The translations under genes were made by a program, and so were the position numbers. From Flavobacteriia bacterium (GTDB lineage Bacteria; Bacteroidota; Bacteroidia; Flavobacteriales_D; Crocinitomicaceae): DNA of 38,073 nucleotides. The notes under the pieces are model-generated. The model ran no database searches, was not told the origin of the DNA, and saw nothing but the letters and a program-made list of their open reading frames with translations. The stretch is from the NCBI GenBank assembly GCA_947450325.1, contig CANFUT010000030.1, positions 1 to 38,073 of the forward strand. The letters run 5' to 3'. This document shows, one piece after another, positions 16,605 to 24,546 of this stretch (the first letter of the stretch is position 1; each line of letters starts with the position of its first letter).

Positions 16605-17267
16605 TTATTCCCAATTTTCCCAAAAACTGGCTTTATCCGCCTTCACCAAATGCGTCGTCTTTAAAAACGGATGCACAAACTCCAACGATTCTGCATGCAA
16701 AAAAAGATGGTCGTTTTGAAATTCAGTGATGAACATGTGGTTGTGGTGTCGATTACCGTGTTTTGGGTCGCCGATGATTGGATGACTGATTTTATTGGCG
16801 TGGATACGCAATTGGTGCATGCGTCCGGTTTTGGGCGTAAATTCAACGAGTGAATAGCGCGAATTTGGATATGGTTCGACAGGAATTTCCAATTCAAAAT
16901 GCTTCAAACAACGAAAATGGGTCAACGCTTCTTTGTAATTTCCACGTTCATTTTTGACTGGTGTATCGATGATTCCATTTTCAATGATGTGTCCGCGCAG
17001 CAAAGCGTGATAGACTTTTTGCACTTCGTTTTGCTCCATCATTTTTTGAAACGGCGCGACAAATTCTTTTGCCTTCGCTAACATCAAAACGCCCGAAGTT
17101 TTGCGGTCTAGCCGGTGAATGGGAAAAACGTCGTAACCATTTGATTTCAGGATTTCCATCAAGGATTCCTCTTCGATGTTGCGCGCATAATGTGAATGAT
17201 GAACCAATAAATTGTTTGGTTTATTGATACAGAGGTAATATGCGTCTTCGAAGATGATTGGGAGCAT
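16605..17267 (-). CDS. RluA-family pseudouridine synthase (TruC-like)
   Basis: A 220-aa cytoplasmic RNA modification enzyme. The catalytic motif HRLDRKTSG is at 51-59 with the nucleophile Asp54. GRMHQLRIH, followed by HPIIGDPKHG, is the conserved RluA-family segment. There is no S4 domain, and the short length and N-terminus (ILFEDxYYLCINKPNNLLVHHS style) fit TruC, which modifies U65 of certain tRNAs. It is followed by the deaminase/aldolase gene after 89 bases and preceded by yhcG with a 77-base gap. Confidence 0.9.
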   Translation of the reverse strand: MLPIIFEDAYYLCINKPNNLLVHHSHYARNIEEESLMEILKSNGYDVFPIHRLDRKTSGVLMLAKAKEFVAPFQKMMEQNEVQKVYHALLRGHIIENGIIDTPVKNERGNYKEALTHFRCLKHFELEIPVEPYPNSRYSLVEFTPKTGRMHQLRIHANKISHPIIGDPKHGNRHHNHMFITEFQNDHLFLHAESLEFVHPFLKTTHLVKADKASFWENWE

Positions 17268-17344
17268 TTGGTGGTGTTTTAAAAAAGTTTTATGATTGAC
17301 TACGTCGGTACTTCGCGCTCGCTTTGTAGTTGAATTCGTAGACG

Positions 17345-18361
17345 TTAGATGGAATCATGATTGTCAATTTTTTCAATTTCTTTCTTTAATTCGTCTATTA
17401 ACTGTTTTTCTGTTGGTAAATAAAGTTGGTATTTACTAGCTACAATTTTCGTGTTGTTTTCTGGTAAACTAAATTTAACCATAGCATCATTTTTATCTGC
17501 GCAAAGCAAAATACCAATACTGTTATTTTCGTGTTTTAGTTTTTCAACACGGTCGAAATAGTTGACATACATTTGTAATTGACCTACATCTTGATGCGTT
17601 ATTTTATGCGTTTTTATTTCAATTATAACAAAACATTGCAAAATGCGATTGTAAAACACCAAATCCACAAAAAACTCATCATCTTCGAGTAGAATGCGTT
17701 TTTGTCTTGCGACAAAAGAGAACCCGTTACCCAATTCCATGATGAAATCTTGTAAATGAGTTATAATTGCACTTTCTAAATCTTTTTCATAGTAGGCACT
17801 TTCGCGTTTTAACCCCAAAAATTCCAAGGTCATTGGGTCTTTGATAATTTCTTTTGCTTCTGAAGGCAATTTTTCTCCACGCGCTACAGCTAAAACGCTT
17901 TCTTTGTCGTTACTTAACAATAGACGTTCATATAATCCGCTATTTATTTGTCGTTCGAGTTGTCGGGATGTCCAATGATTTTTGAGGCTTTCGGCAATGT
18001 AAAATTCTCGTTTGTCTTCATTTTCTAATCTAGAAAGTAGTCGATATTGCGTCCAATTCAATTGTGAACGCAGCGCGTTCACAATTGGAAATGAATTATA
18101 AAATTGAATAAAAAAATATAAATTTCGTGTAGAATAACTACTTCCGTAAATTGGTTCAAGGTTTCTTGAAAGATACTTTATTAAATACTTTCCATATTCC
18201 GCTCTTACTTTTCCCTGTTGCTCATCTTCAAAGATATACCGACCAATATGCCAATTAAGTTGTACGCGATGAAAATCGACAGAACGAATCGCTTTTTCCC
18301 TCGTTTCTTCTATTAAAGAAATGATTTTATTTAGCAATTCTTTATTTTCAATTTCTTGCAT
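17345..18361 (-). CDS. YhcG/DUF1016 family PD-(D/E)XK nuclease
   Basis: A 338-aa protein. The N-terminal DUF1016 helical domain (about 10-170, with the typical NWHIGRYI and STRNLYFFIQFY) is followed by a PD-(D/E)XK nuclease domain with Asp233 (FFVDLVFYN) and Glu248-x-Lys250 (VIIEIKTHK) and a Gln at 261. Length and motifs are complete. The biological target is unknown; family members cluster with restriction and defence genes. Residues 93-101 (IVNALRSQL) are encoded by a perfect 13-bp inverted repeat (18059-18087). It is followed downstream by truC-like and preceded by the DUF2130 gene with a 47-base gap. Confidence 0.9.
   Translation of the reverse strand: MQEIENKELLNKIISLIEETREKAIRSVDFHRVQLNWHIGRYIFEDEQQGKVRAEYGKYLIKYLSRNLEPIYGSSYSTRNLYFFIQFYNSFPIVNALRSQLNWTQYRLLSRLENEDKREFYIAESLKNHWTSRQLERQINSGLYERLLLSNDKESVLAVARGEKLPSEAKEIIKDPMTLEFLGLKRESAYYEKDLESAIITHLQDFIMELGNGFSFVARQKRILLEDDEFFVDLVFYNRILQCFVIIEIKTHKITHQDVGQLQMYVNYFDRVEKLKHENNSIGILLCADKNDAMVKFSLPENNTKIVASKYQLYLPTEKQLIDELKKEIEKIDNHDSI
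18059..18087. repeat. Perfect 13-bp inverted repeat inside the yhcG gene
   Basis: CAATTGTGAACGC (18059-18071) and GCGTTCACAATTG (18075-18087) are exact inverted copies with a 3-base loop. They lie wholly in frame in the DUF1016 domain and are far more GC-rich than the surrounding gene. An RNA hairpin of this strength inside a coding region is unusual. Confidence 0.9.
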
Positions 18362-18408
18362 ATCGAATCAATTTATTGGATTAGCACCTTTAGTATTCAT
18401 TTGAAAAA

Positions 18409-19668
18409 TCAATCCAATTCCTCCGATTCTCCAGGCAATTCAAGCGCTTTGACGGATTGAATCGCATTTCCAGCAATTCCGCGGATGCTTGCATGCATGT
18501 CAATCGTGTTGATGATGACTTTCTCTATTTGCTTTTCGCGTTCTTTCCAAATGCGGTTCATGGCGCGTTTTTCGCTTTCAAGTCCATCTTTCATAGCAGT
18601 AAAACCTTCTACAATGGCTTCTACTTGCATGCGGAAATTGTTGCTCGTCAGGTATTCATACAACATGTGCATTTTATCACCTTTATTTTCTTGCGAACTC
18701 AGCGCGTTGTTCACTTGAATGATTGATTCACGCAAAACGCCACACAATCCTTTAAATTCTTCGTAGGTACAAATCCAAACGCCATTTCGAAATCCCATGC
18801 GTTCCATGTCTGAAGGCATCGCTTCGGTGACTAAAACACCAATATCAGCGCTTTTAACACGCATGTCGGCTTTGAATTTTTCAATCCACGATGGCTGAAA
18901 ATCTTTGGTGCGTTTACTTTCGTAGTAGATTTTTCCGCAATTTTGAACCGAACGTGTATTTACGATTTGAATGCAATCGCCACCTCGTGCGCCTTTTTTG
19001 ATTTCTTCAATGGTATCGAGCGGAAATTGTGCAGCAATCCATTCTTCAATGGCCAATTCTTGCACTTCGCCTTGCATTTGCATTGAACCTTGCTCCTGCT
19101 TGCGTTTCATTTCTTCGGTCAAACGTTTTTGATCTTCCAATTGCTTTTGCAATTCTTTGAATTTCAATTCGTTTTTCTCTTCTTCTGCCTTGCGGATTTT
19201 GTCTTTTTCGAGAATTAATTGCTCGCTCATGCGTTGTTGCGCTTCCAAATCCGCTTGACCTTTGAGTTCATCTTTTTCACGTTTCAACTTTTCGATTTCA
19301 ATTTTGGTCAAATTGAGTTCTTTGATTTGTTCTGATTTTTCATTCAATTCTTTGTTCAAAGCAGCGAACTGATCTTGTTGTTCCTCAACAAGTTTGAATT
19401 TTAATCGCTCTTCAATTAATTTCCTTTCTTCTTTGATTTTCTTCTCAAATCGCTCTTGAAAAAGTTCATTTTCCTGCTTTTTCTTTTCTTCAAAAGCTTC
19501 TTTTTCGCGGTTCAATTTGTCAAATTCAGTTGAAAACTTCTGCTTTTCAGCAATCAATTCCTGGTTGTATTTCTGTTTGATTTCCTCTTCTAATTGATGT
19601 GCAAGAATGTCTTGAACGTCAATGGAAGTCCCACAATTTGGACATTTGATTTGAGAATTATTTTGCAT
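18409..19668 (-). CDS. DUF2130 coiled-coil protein with nuclease-like core
   Basis: A 419-aa protein. The N-terminus carries a single zinc-ribbon-like knuckle (CPNCGTS, 9-15). A long charged coiled coil (about 25-200) follows, then the DUF2130 domain with GARGGDC and YYESKRTKDFQPSWIEKFKAD. These resemble the D and E-x-K parts of a PD-(D/E)XK fold, although nuclease activity is not established for the family. It lies upstream of yhcG in the same direction, and both may belong to a small nuclease cluster. A -7-like box lies 38 bases before the start. The cellular role is unknown. Confidence 0.85.
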   Translation of the reverse strand: MQNNSQIKCPNCGTSIDVQDILAHQLEEEIKQKYNQELIAEKQKFSTEFDKLNREKEAFEEKKKQENELFQERFEKKIKEERKLIEERLKFKLVEEQQDQFAALNKELNEKSEQIKELNLTKIEIEKLKREKDELKGQADLEAQQRMSEQLILEKDKIRKAEEEKNELKFKELQKQLEDQKRLTEEMKRKQEQGSMQMQGEVQELAIEEWIAAQFPLDTIEEIKKGARGGDCIQIVNTRSVQNCGKIYYESKRTKDFQPSWIEKFKADMRVKSADIGVLVTEAMPSDMERMGFRNGVWICTYEEFKGLCGVLRESIIQVNNALSSQENKGDKMHMLYEYLTSNNFRMQVEAIVEGFTAMKDGLESEKRAMNRIWKEREKQIEKVIINTIDMHASIRGIAGNAIQSVKALELPGESEELD

Positions 19669-19705
19669 GAACTGAATTTTATTGATTTACAAACGAGCGT
19701 CTCTA

Positions 19706-19713
19706 CAAAGATA
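19706..19713 (-). promoter_or_regulatory. -7 box for the DUF2130-yhcG operon
   Basis: The - strand reads TATCTTTG, fitting TAnnTTTG, 38 bases before the DUF2130 start. No clear TTTG is present 19 bases upstream, so the promoter is a half-match. Confidence 0.4.
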
Positions 19714-19785
19714 ATTTTTTAGCTGAAATAAGAGATTCATAAATGATTTACATGATAAAAAAACAAGAAAATCTTTAGATGAAAC

Positions 19786-22386
19786 TCAAAGCCAACGCTC
19801 TTTTTTCTTTTTTCTACCTTTTTTGCTCGGCGGAACTTGTGGGATTTCAGGTTTTCTAATCTCAGTGCTGTAATGAAGTCTCGTATCAGATTTAGTAATT
19901 TCACCTTTTTCGTTCACCCAAATGATATTTTCGTCATTCACAAATTGAATTTCTTTTTTCTTTTGGTCAGGAACGGTATATCGGTCATAAATCGGCTCAA
20001 TTAGAATATTGCCATTGAAATCCATCAATCCCACTTTTTTCTCATCGTGGAACCATTTGTGATTTGCATCAAATCTGTAATTGAAACTTTTGTAGAAAGG
20101 AATCAATCCAAATTCTGGTTTTTCGAAACCGCCAAATAAAGTATCGGCAATCATTTTTCCATTGTAATCGAACAGTCCCCAATTTCCTTGCTGCCTTCCA
20201 ACTTGTATCAATTTATCGTCACCTGATAAATCGTACAAATATTTATATCTCAATGGAATAAGAATATTACCTAAAGTATCAATTACACCTCCACCAGTTG
20301 TGTCTGAAATTCTAAACGTGTTGTTTTTGAAGTCGCTGATATACAAATATCGGCAAGGAATCACATATTGTCCGTCCCAATTTTTAACGCCGTAGCAAAC
20401 ATGATTGACGTTCAAATTGCAAGGCTCTTTCACGATTTCAAATCCTTTTTCGTAGTTGTTGACTACCTCCAAAACATTCTTTTTGTAATCAAAATTGTAA
20501 AAATAGCGCTCAACTTTCGTTCTTTTGGTTAATTGCATGAACGCGAAAAATCCATCGCTTCGCTTTTGCGCTATACTCGCGTAAGGACTGATTTCAGCGC
20601 AATAATCAAATTCAAAAGGATAAATCAACTCATTTTGAATGTTGATGATTCCATATTTACCATTTCTTTTTGCACCGATGTAATAATTTTCTTTATCACT
20701 AACCACAAATTTGATTTCATCATAAATCAATGGCACAGTAAATTGCCCTCGTTTGTTGATAATTCCATGTTTTTGATTTTGCACCACATGAGTATAACCA
20801 TCAGAAAGTGGAGTTGATACATCAAATGTTTGAGTATTGATATACTTGCCAGTTAAATCAATCATTTTAGATTTCCCATTAATTTGCACAGTTGCAACAC
20901 CATCTTCAAAACAAGTAACGAAATCTGCAATCAGTGGAAAAATTACGTTGTAGGATTCATCAATAAATCCCCATTTCTTGTTGTTTGTAACCGCAATTCG
21001 ATGTTCTTTAACACATTGCAAATTTTCATAAGCTGCAGAATAATATTGTGGATTGGCTAAATCAATGAAAATGTGCTTATTGTCTCTTTTGATTTTATAC
21101 AAATGTTTATCATATTTGTACACATCTTCGACCTGAAATCCCAAAGCATCTTTTCCACGATCATCGATAACCGTAATTCTGCCTTTGCTGTCATAAACCT
21201 TCAGATAATTTGAGTCTAATATTTGAATATTGGTATAGATTTCATCATTTTTGGTTTCCCCATTTGGATACAACAATTGCCATTTCGTTGACTTTTTAAG
21301 CTCTGAAACATCGATTACTTTTACGTCGAAGCCAGCCAATAATGTATTTTCATTTACTCGCCACAAATCGTAATAAACTCGTTTAGAAACAATTTCTCCA
21401 CGATTATTCATGATTGAACGCTGATAACCCAATTCTCGATCATATTTGGTGACGCAAAAAAGTTGGTCTGACAAAACCAAATACATTTCCATCGAAGATT
21501 TTAAGATTTCGTGACCATTTGCGTCCAAAACATGCCAAACTTTGATCTCATCTAAATATTCAAAATAACCATCTCTCTCGATAATATTCGGAGAAGGCGA
21601 AAAAGGAGGTAAAAATCTTGTCAAACTCCAATCTAAAAATCCCCACAATCCATTCTTTTGAAATTCGTAGTTCATGTATTTGAACTTTGAATTTCTAATT
21701 ACATCATATTCAGTTGGAAGAATATAGGTTCCATCACGGTGAATTAAACCAAATTTACCTCCGTTTTTGAGTAAAATGTGGTCTTTGTAAGTACTGATGT
21801 ACTCAATAGAATCGTAATCTTGAAGCAATAGTTGAAAATCATAACTATACAATTGAAAATGATTATTTTTCTTTGTGATAAATACAGAATCAATGTATTG
21901 AATGCGGTCAAATTCCACTGGAAAAACAATTTTCCCTAAACTGTCCATCAAACCAACTTTTCCTCTACCACCTTTGGTGTTTTTAATTTCATACACTGGA
22001 TATAAAATATTAAACCCAGAATTATCGGCTCCAACAGTTTGTGCAGAATTTTCAGTTTTCAGCTTGTGAATTTGGGGTTTAATTTCAACTGTTTTATTTA
22101 CTTGTTTTTTTTGAAAGTAGGTTTTCAAAGAACCGTCAAAATCATTGTAAATTTCCTGAACATCACCTTTTTCATTCAAAATGACATATTTAGAAACAAG
22201 GATATTTCTAGCCAAATTGATTTCAGTTTCATTGAATCCTTTCAAGTGATATTTGTCTTTATTTGACTTTAACTCAACCAACCTTTTTCCTTGAAAATAA
22301 GGATGATAGATTGTATCGTACTTTTCATTCTGACTAAAAGAATTGCAAACAATCGAAAGAACAAAAACAACCAGATAATACTTCAT
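19786..22386 (-). CDS. Secreted WG-repeat protein
   Basis: An 866-aa exported protein. The signal peptide MKYYLVVFVLSIVCNSFSQ is typical for flavobacteria, with cleavage near the FSQ. The rest is a chain of WG-type repeats (GLMDSLGKIVFPVEFD, WGFLDW, WGFIDE, GIINKRGQFTVPLIYD, YGIINIQNELIYPFEFD, WGLFDYNGK), each about 40-50 residues and rich in aromatic and aspartate residues. This predicts a repetitive beta structure, of the kind thought to mediate binding. There is no T9SS domain and no lipobox, so a periplasmic location is likely. The C-terminal tail is Lys-rich. It may share an operon with the SRPBCC gene 36 bases upstream. Confidence 0.88.
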   Translation of the reverse strand: MKYYLVVFVLSIVCNSFSQNEKYDTIYHPYFQGKRLVELKSNKDKYHLKGFNETEINLARNILVSKYVILNEKGDVQEIYNDFDGSLKTYFQKKQVNKTVEIKPQIHKLKTENSAQTVGADNSGFNILYPVYEIKNTKGGRGKVGLMDSLGKIVFPVEFDRIQYIDSVFITKKNNHFQLYSYDFQLLLQDYDSIEYISTYKDHILLKNGGKFGLIHRDGTYILPTEYDVIRNSKFKYMNYEFQKNGLWGFLDWSLTRFLPPFSPSPNIIERDGYFEYLDEIKVWHVLDANGHEILKSSMEMYLVLSDQLFCVTKYDRELGYQRSIMNNRGEIVSKRVYYDLWRVNENTLLAGFDVKVIDVSELKKSTKWQLLYPNGETKNDEIYTNIQILDSNYLKVYDSKGRITVIDDRGKDALGFQVEDVYKYDKHLYKIKRDNKHIFIDLANPQYYSAAYENLQCVKEHRIAVTNNKKWGFIDESYNVIFPLIADFVTCFEDGVATVQINGKSKMIDLTGKYINTQTFDVSTPLSDGYTHVVQNQKHGIINKRGQFTVPLIYDEIKFVVSDKENYYIGAKRNGKYGIINIQNELIYPFEFDYCAEISPYASIAQKRSDGFFAFMQLTKRTKVERYFYNFDYKKNVLEVVNNYEKGFEIVKEPCNLNVNHVCYGVKNWDGQYVIPCRYLYISDFKNNTFRISDTTGGGVIDTLGNILIPLRYKYLYDLSGDDKLIQVGRQQGNWGLFDYNGKMIADTLFGGFEKPEFGLIPFYKSFNYRFDANHKWFHDEKKVGLMDFNGNILIEPIYDRYTVPDQKKKEIQFVNDENIIWVNEKGEITKSDTRLHYSTEIRKPEIPQVPPSKKGRKKKKERWL

Positions 22387-22422
22387 AGGATTCCTTACAA
22401 TTTCAACAAAGTTTGGTTCAAA

Positions 22423-23280
22423 TTAATTTTCACAAATTTCTCTTAAACGCCCCAAAGCCAAAGGAAATTTCTCTTCCATATAACTTTTATAATCAGCAAT
22501 TGTATCGACTTCTACTGTCAACATGGTTCCAGTAGAAATTTCAGTTAATCGGTAATTTTCATACGATCCAGTCCATGTTTCAGTTTCTTTGTCTAACGGC
22601 AATTCTTCTAAATCCTTAACCATACCAATATGCTTAAACATCATCAATTTATTTTCAATTAGAAAAGCAACATCGCTGTACATTCCTTCGCCGTTTGGAG
22701 AGAGAAAGTGTACACGGTTACCTTGCTTGAGTTCTCCTTTTAGATAACTCCCTTCACAAAAAGGTTCCGTCCAAATTGAATAGTTTTCATTTTCCCACAA
22801 TTTTCGCCAAACGGTTTCTGGCAAAGCATTAATTTCCAAATCAAAAATCAGTTTTTCTATACCGTAAAGAAAGTTTCGCAACATTGTTTTGAGAAAAGCA
22901 TTCCAACCCATTTCAAAATTAGCAACTGAAAAATCAGGACATGCGTCTTCAAAATTTTCTGCACCTGTGTGAGTCAAAGTAACTTTTGTCCCATTTCCTT
23001 CAGATTCAAGTTCCCATTTAAGGTTGGATGTACCTTTTGAATCATTTGGATGCGTCCATGTATGTTCCAAAATTTTCTCTGGAACGATTTGCAAAAAAGT
23101 ACAAGAATGAAAAAACCTAGTTCCTTCCTCACTTTCATAAAAAGTGAAGGTTTTACCTACTTCCAATTCAAAATTTTTGACAGGAAAATACCATTTCTTC
23201 AAGCTATTTACTTCTGTTAACGCTTTCCAAACCTCTAAAATTGGTACGTTGAATATTTGTGTTACAATAATTGGTTTCAT
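22423..23280 (-). CDS. Tandem SRPBCC (AHSA1-like) domain protein
   Basis: A 285-aa protein with two START/Bet v1-fold halves. Residues 1-140 form one AHSA1-like domain (VWKALTEVNSLKKWYFP, LEHTWTH, GTKVTLTHTGAENF) and about 147-285 a second, more diverged one (ETVWRKLWENENYSIWTEPF). Such domains bind hydrophobic ligands in a cavity; a specific ligand is not readable. It lies in a run with a single-domain SRPBCC gene and a DUF1801 gene, a common neighbourhood in flavobacteria. Confidence 0.85.
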   Translation of the reverse strand: MKPIIVTQIFNVPILEVWKALTEVNSLKKWYFPVKNFELEVGKTFTFYESEEGTRFFHSCTFLQIVPEKILEHTWTHPNDSKGTSNLKWELESEGNGTKVTLTHTGAENFEDACPDFSVANFEMGWNAFLKTMLRNFLYGIEKLIFDLEINALPETVWRKLWENENYSIWTEPFCEGSYLKGELKQGNRVHFLSPNGEGMYSDVAFLIENKLMMFKHIGMVKDLEELPLDKETETWTGSYENYRLTEISTGTMLTVEVDTIADYKSYMEEKFPLALGRLREICEN

Positions 23281-23334
23281 TTTAATTCGAATTTAAGCAA
23301 TCAAGGTTTTAGGTATATTTTTGGATGTAATAAA

Positions 23335-23754
23335 TTAATTTTCAGCGTATTTTTTAAAATTATCAAGAATGCTCTGCCAACCAAATCTTTGAAGTTCTAA
23401 CGTGTTTTGAGTTTCAGCATCAAATGTTTGAATAATTTTGACTTTACCATTTTCTTCAGAAAAATCAATCACTACTTTTCTATTGTCTTCCAAAGTATAT
23501 GCTAAATGTTTGTTGGTTTCAACGGCAGTATAAATCCACTTAAAATCAAAGCCCATACTTCCATCCTTTGCTTCCATTCTGCAAAAACTTGAGCCGCCAA
23601 CTTTTAGTTCATTTGACGCGCGTGGCGTATGCCAATCTTCAGAGGCTGCGTTCCATTTTACGATATGCTCAGGTGAATTCCACATTTCCCAAACTTGAGA
23701 GATTGGAGCAGCGACTTCCGTTTCAATTGTTATTTTTTCAAAATTTGATTCCAT
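23335..23754 (-). CDS. SRPBCC (AHSA1-like) domain protein
   Basis: A 139-aa single-domain protein. The N-terminal strand ITIETEVAAPISQVWEMWNSPEHIVKWN and the C-terminal helix (LELQRFGWQSILDNFKKYAEN) frame the START-like cavity fold. The length is standard for AHSA1/activator-type domains. It starts 11 bases after the DUF1801 stop, so the two are co-transcribed. The ligand is unknown. Confidence 0.88.
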   Translation of the reverse strand: MESNFEKITIETEVAAPISQVWEMWNSPEHIVKWNAASEDWHTPRASNELKVGGSSFCRMEAKDGSMGFDFKWIYTAVETNKHLAYTLEDNRKVVIDFSEENGKVKIIQTFDAETQNTLELQRFGWQSILDNFKKYAEN

Positions 23755-23765
23755 GCTTTTTAAGA

Positions 23766-24140
23766 TTATTGGATTTTTGGACTATCAGAGTGTTCGACAA
23801 TTTGATTTTTTTTAAAAACTAAAATTTCTTCAATTAAAGAATAGGGCATTTCTTGATTAATTGGGAATTGAACAGATCCTTTTCCTTGTTTGTAAGCAGA
23901 AAGCTCTTTTTCGAATGCTTTGTGTCCATCAGGAGTTGCATACAAACCAATGTGATTTTTAAAAGCTGCAAAATAAATTAACGGTTTTTTATTCAATTTA
24001 TAAGCAGGCATGCCATAACTGATACTTTCAACTGCTTCAGGTACAATCGTCAGCACAATTTCTCTGATTTTATTCAAAATTAATTGAACTTCTGCATTAT
24101 ACAGCTCCATATATTCTTCAACAGAATTAATTGATTTCAT
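23766..24140 (-). CDS. DUF1801 (YdhG-like) protein
   Basis: A 124-aa protein with the DUF1801 pattern (VPEAVESISYGMPAYKL, IYFAAFKNHIGLY and KGSVQFPINQEMPYSLIEEIL). The family is distantly related to the frataxin-like fold and is sometimes annotated as an iron chaperone; that role is not demonstrated generally. It is the first gene of the run with the SRPBCC proteins and no promoter motif is obvious before it. Confidence 0.85.
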   Translation of the reverse strand: MKSINSVEEYMELYNAEVQLILNKIREIVLTIVPEAVESISYGMPAYKLNKKPLIYFAAFKNHIGLYATPDGHKAFEKELSAYKQGKGSVQFPINQEMPYSLIEEILVFKKNQIVEHSDSPKIQ

Positions 24141-24202
24141 TTTTTGAATTAAAAATAATGATTTAAAGTAAATTTTAAAAATACTTAAAAATAATTATCT
24201 AA

Positions 24203-24233
24203 CAAAAAAAAGCTACCTAAAATATTAGATAGC
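24203..24233 (-). terminator. Rho-independent terminator of the 50-aa gene
   Basis: On the - strand, GCTATCT (24233-24227) pairs with AGGTAGC (24218-24212), including one G-U pair, with an 8-base loop. A run of Ts (24211-24204) follows. It lies directly behind the stop of the small gene at 24243. Confidence 0.75.
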
Positions 24234-24242
24234 CTTGGGTTC

Positions 24243-24395
24243 TTAATTCAAATTGAACAATACCTTTTTGTTCTTAATTTTTTTCGAAACAACAGATTTA
24301 CTGTAATTCAATAACGCGTATACTGTCAATTCAGATGGACTCATTTTCAACTCCACAGTCCTAGGAGCAGTTTTTTCTGGGTAATTTTTTAACAT
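24243..24395 (-). CDS. Small 50-aa protein, flavobacterial type
   Basis: An ATG at 24395 opens a 50-codon frame ending in TAA at 24243. The peptide has a Pro/Thr-rich start (PEKTAPRTVELK), a core PSELTVYALLNYSKSV and a basic end (SKKIKNKKVLFNLN). The core P-S-x-x-T-x-x-x-L-L-N-Y-S-K resembles a short cytoplasmic protein I recall as widespread in flavobacteria, of unknown function. Its private terminator lies 10 bases downstream, which supports a real transcript. The rest of the gap up to 24,546 shows only AT-rich sequence with a possible -7 box on the - strand (24460-24467). Confidence 0.7.
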   Translation of the reverse strand: MLKNYPEKTAPRTVELKMSPSELTVYALLNYSKSVVSKKIKNKKVLFNLN

Positions 24396-24546
24396 AGGCA
24401 AAGAACATTTAAAATCGTTTCAAATGATAACGGTGTTTTATTTAGATTAGTATGTATTTCAAAAATAAAATTGAAATGTTCAAAAACTCCAAAAATTCCT
24501 TTCTGTTTTTACGTTAAATATTTAACTTAGTGCAAAATTAACCCCG

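Noticed and set aside
17268-17344. Loose inverted ACTAC/GTAGT sequence between yhcG and the pseudouridine synthase gene
   Set aside because: Only five paired bases around an unstructured loop and no T tract. It is not enough for a terminator or REP call.
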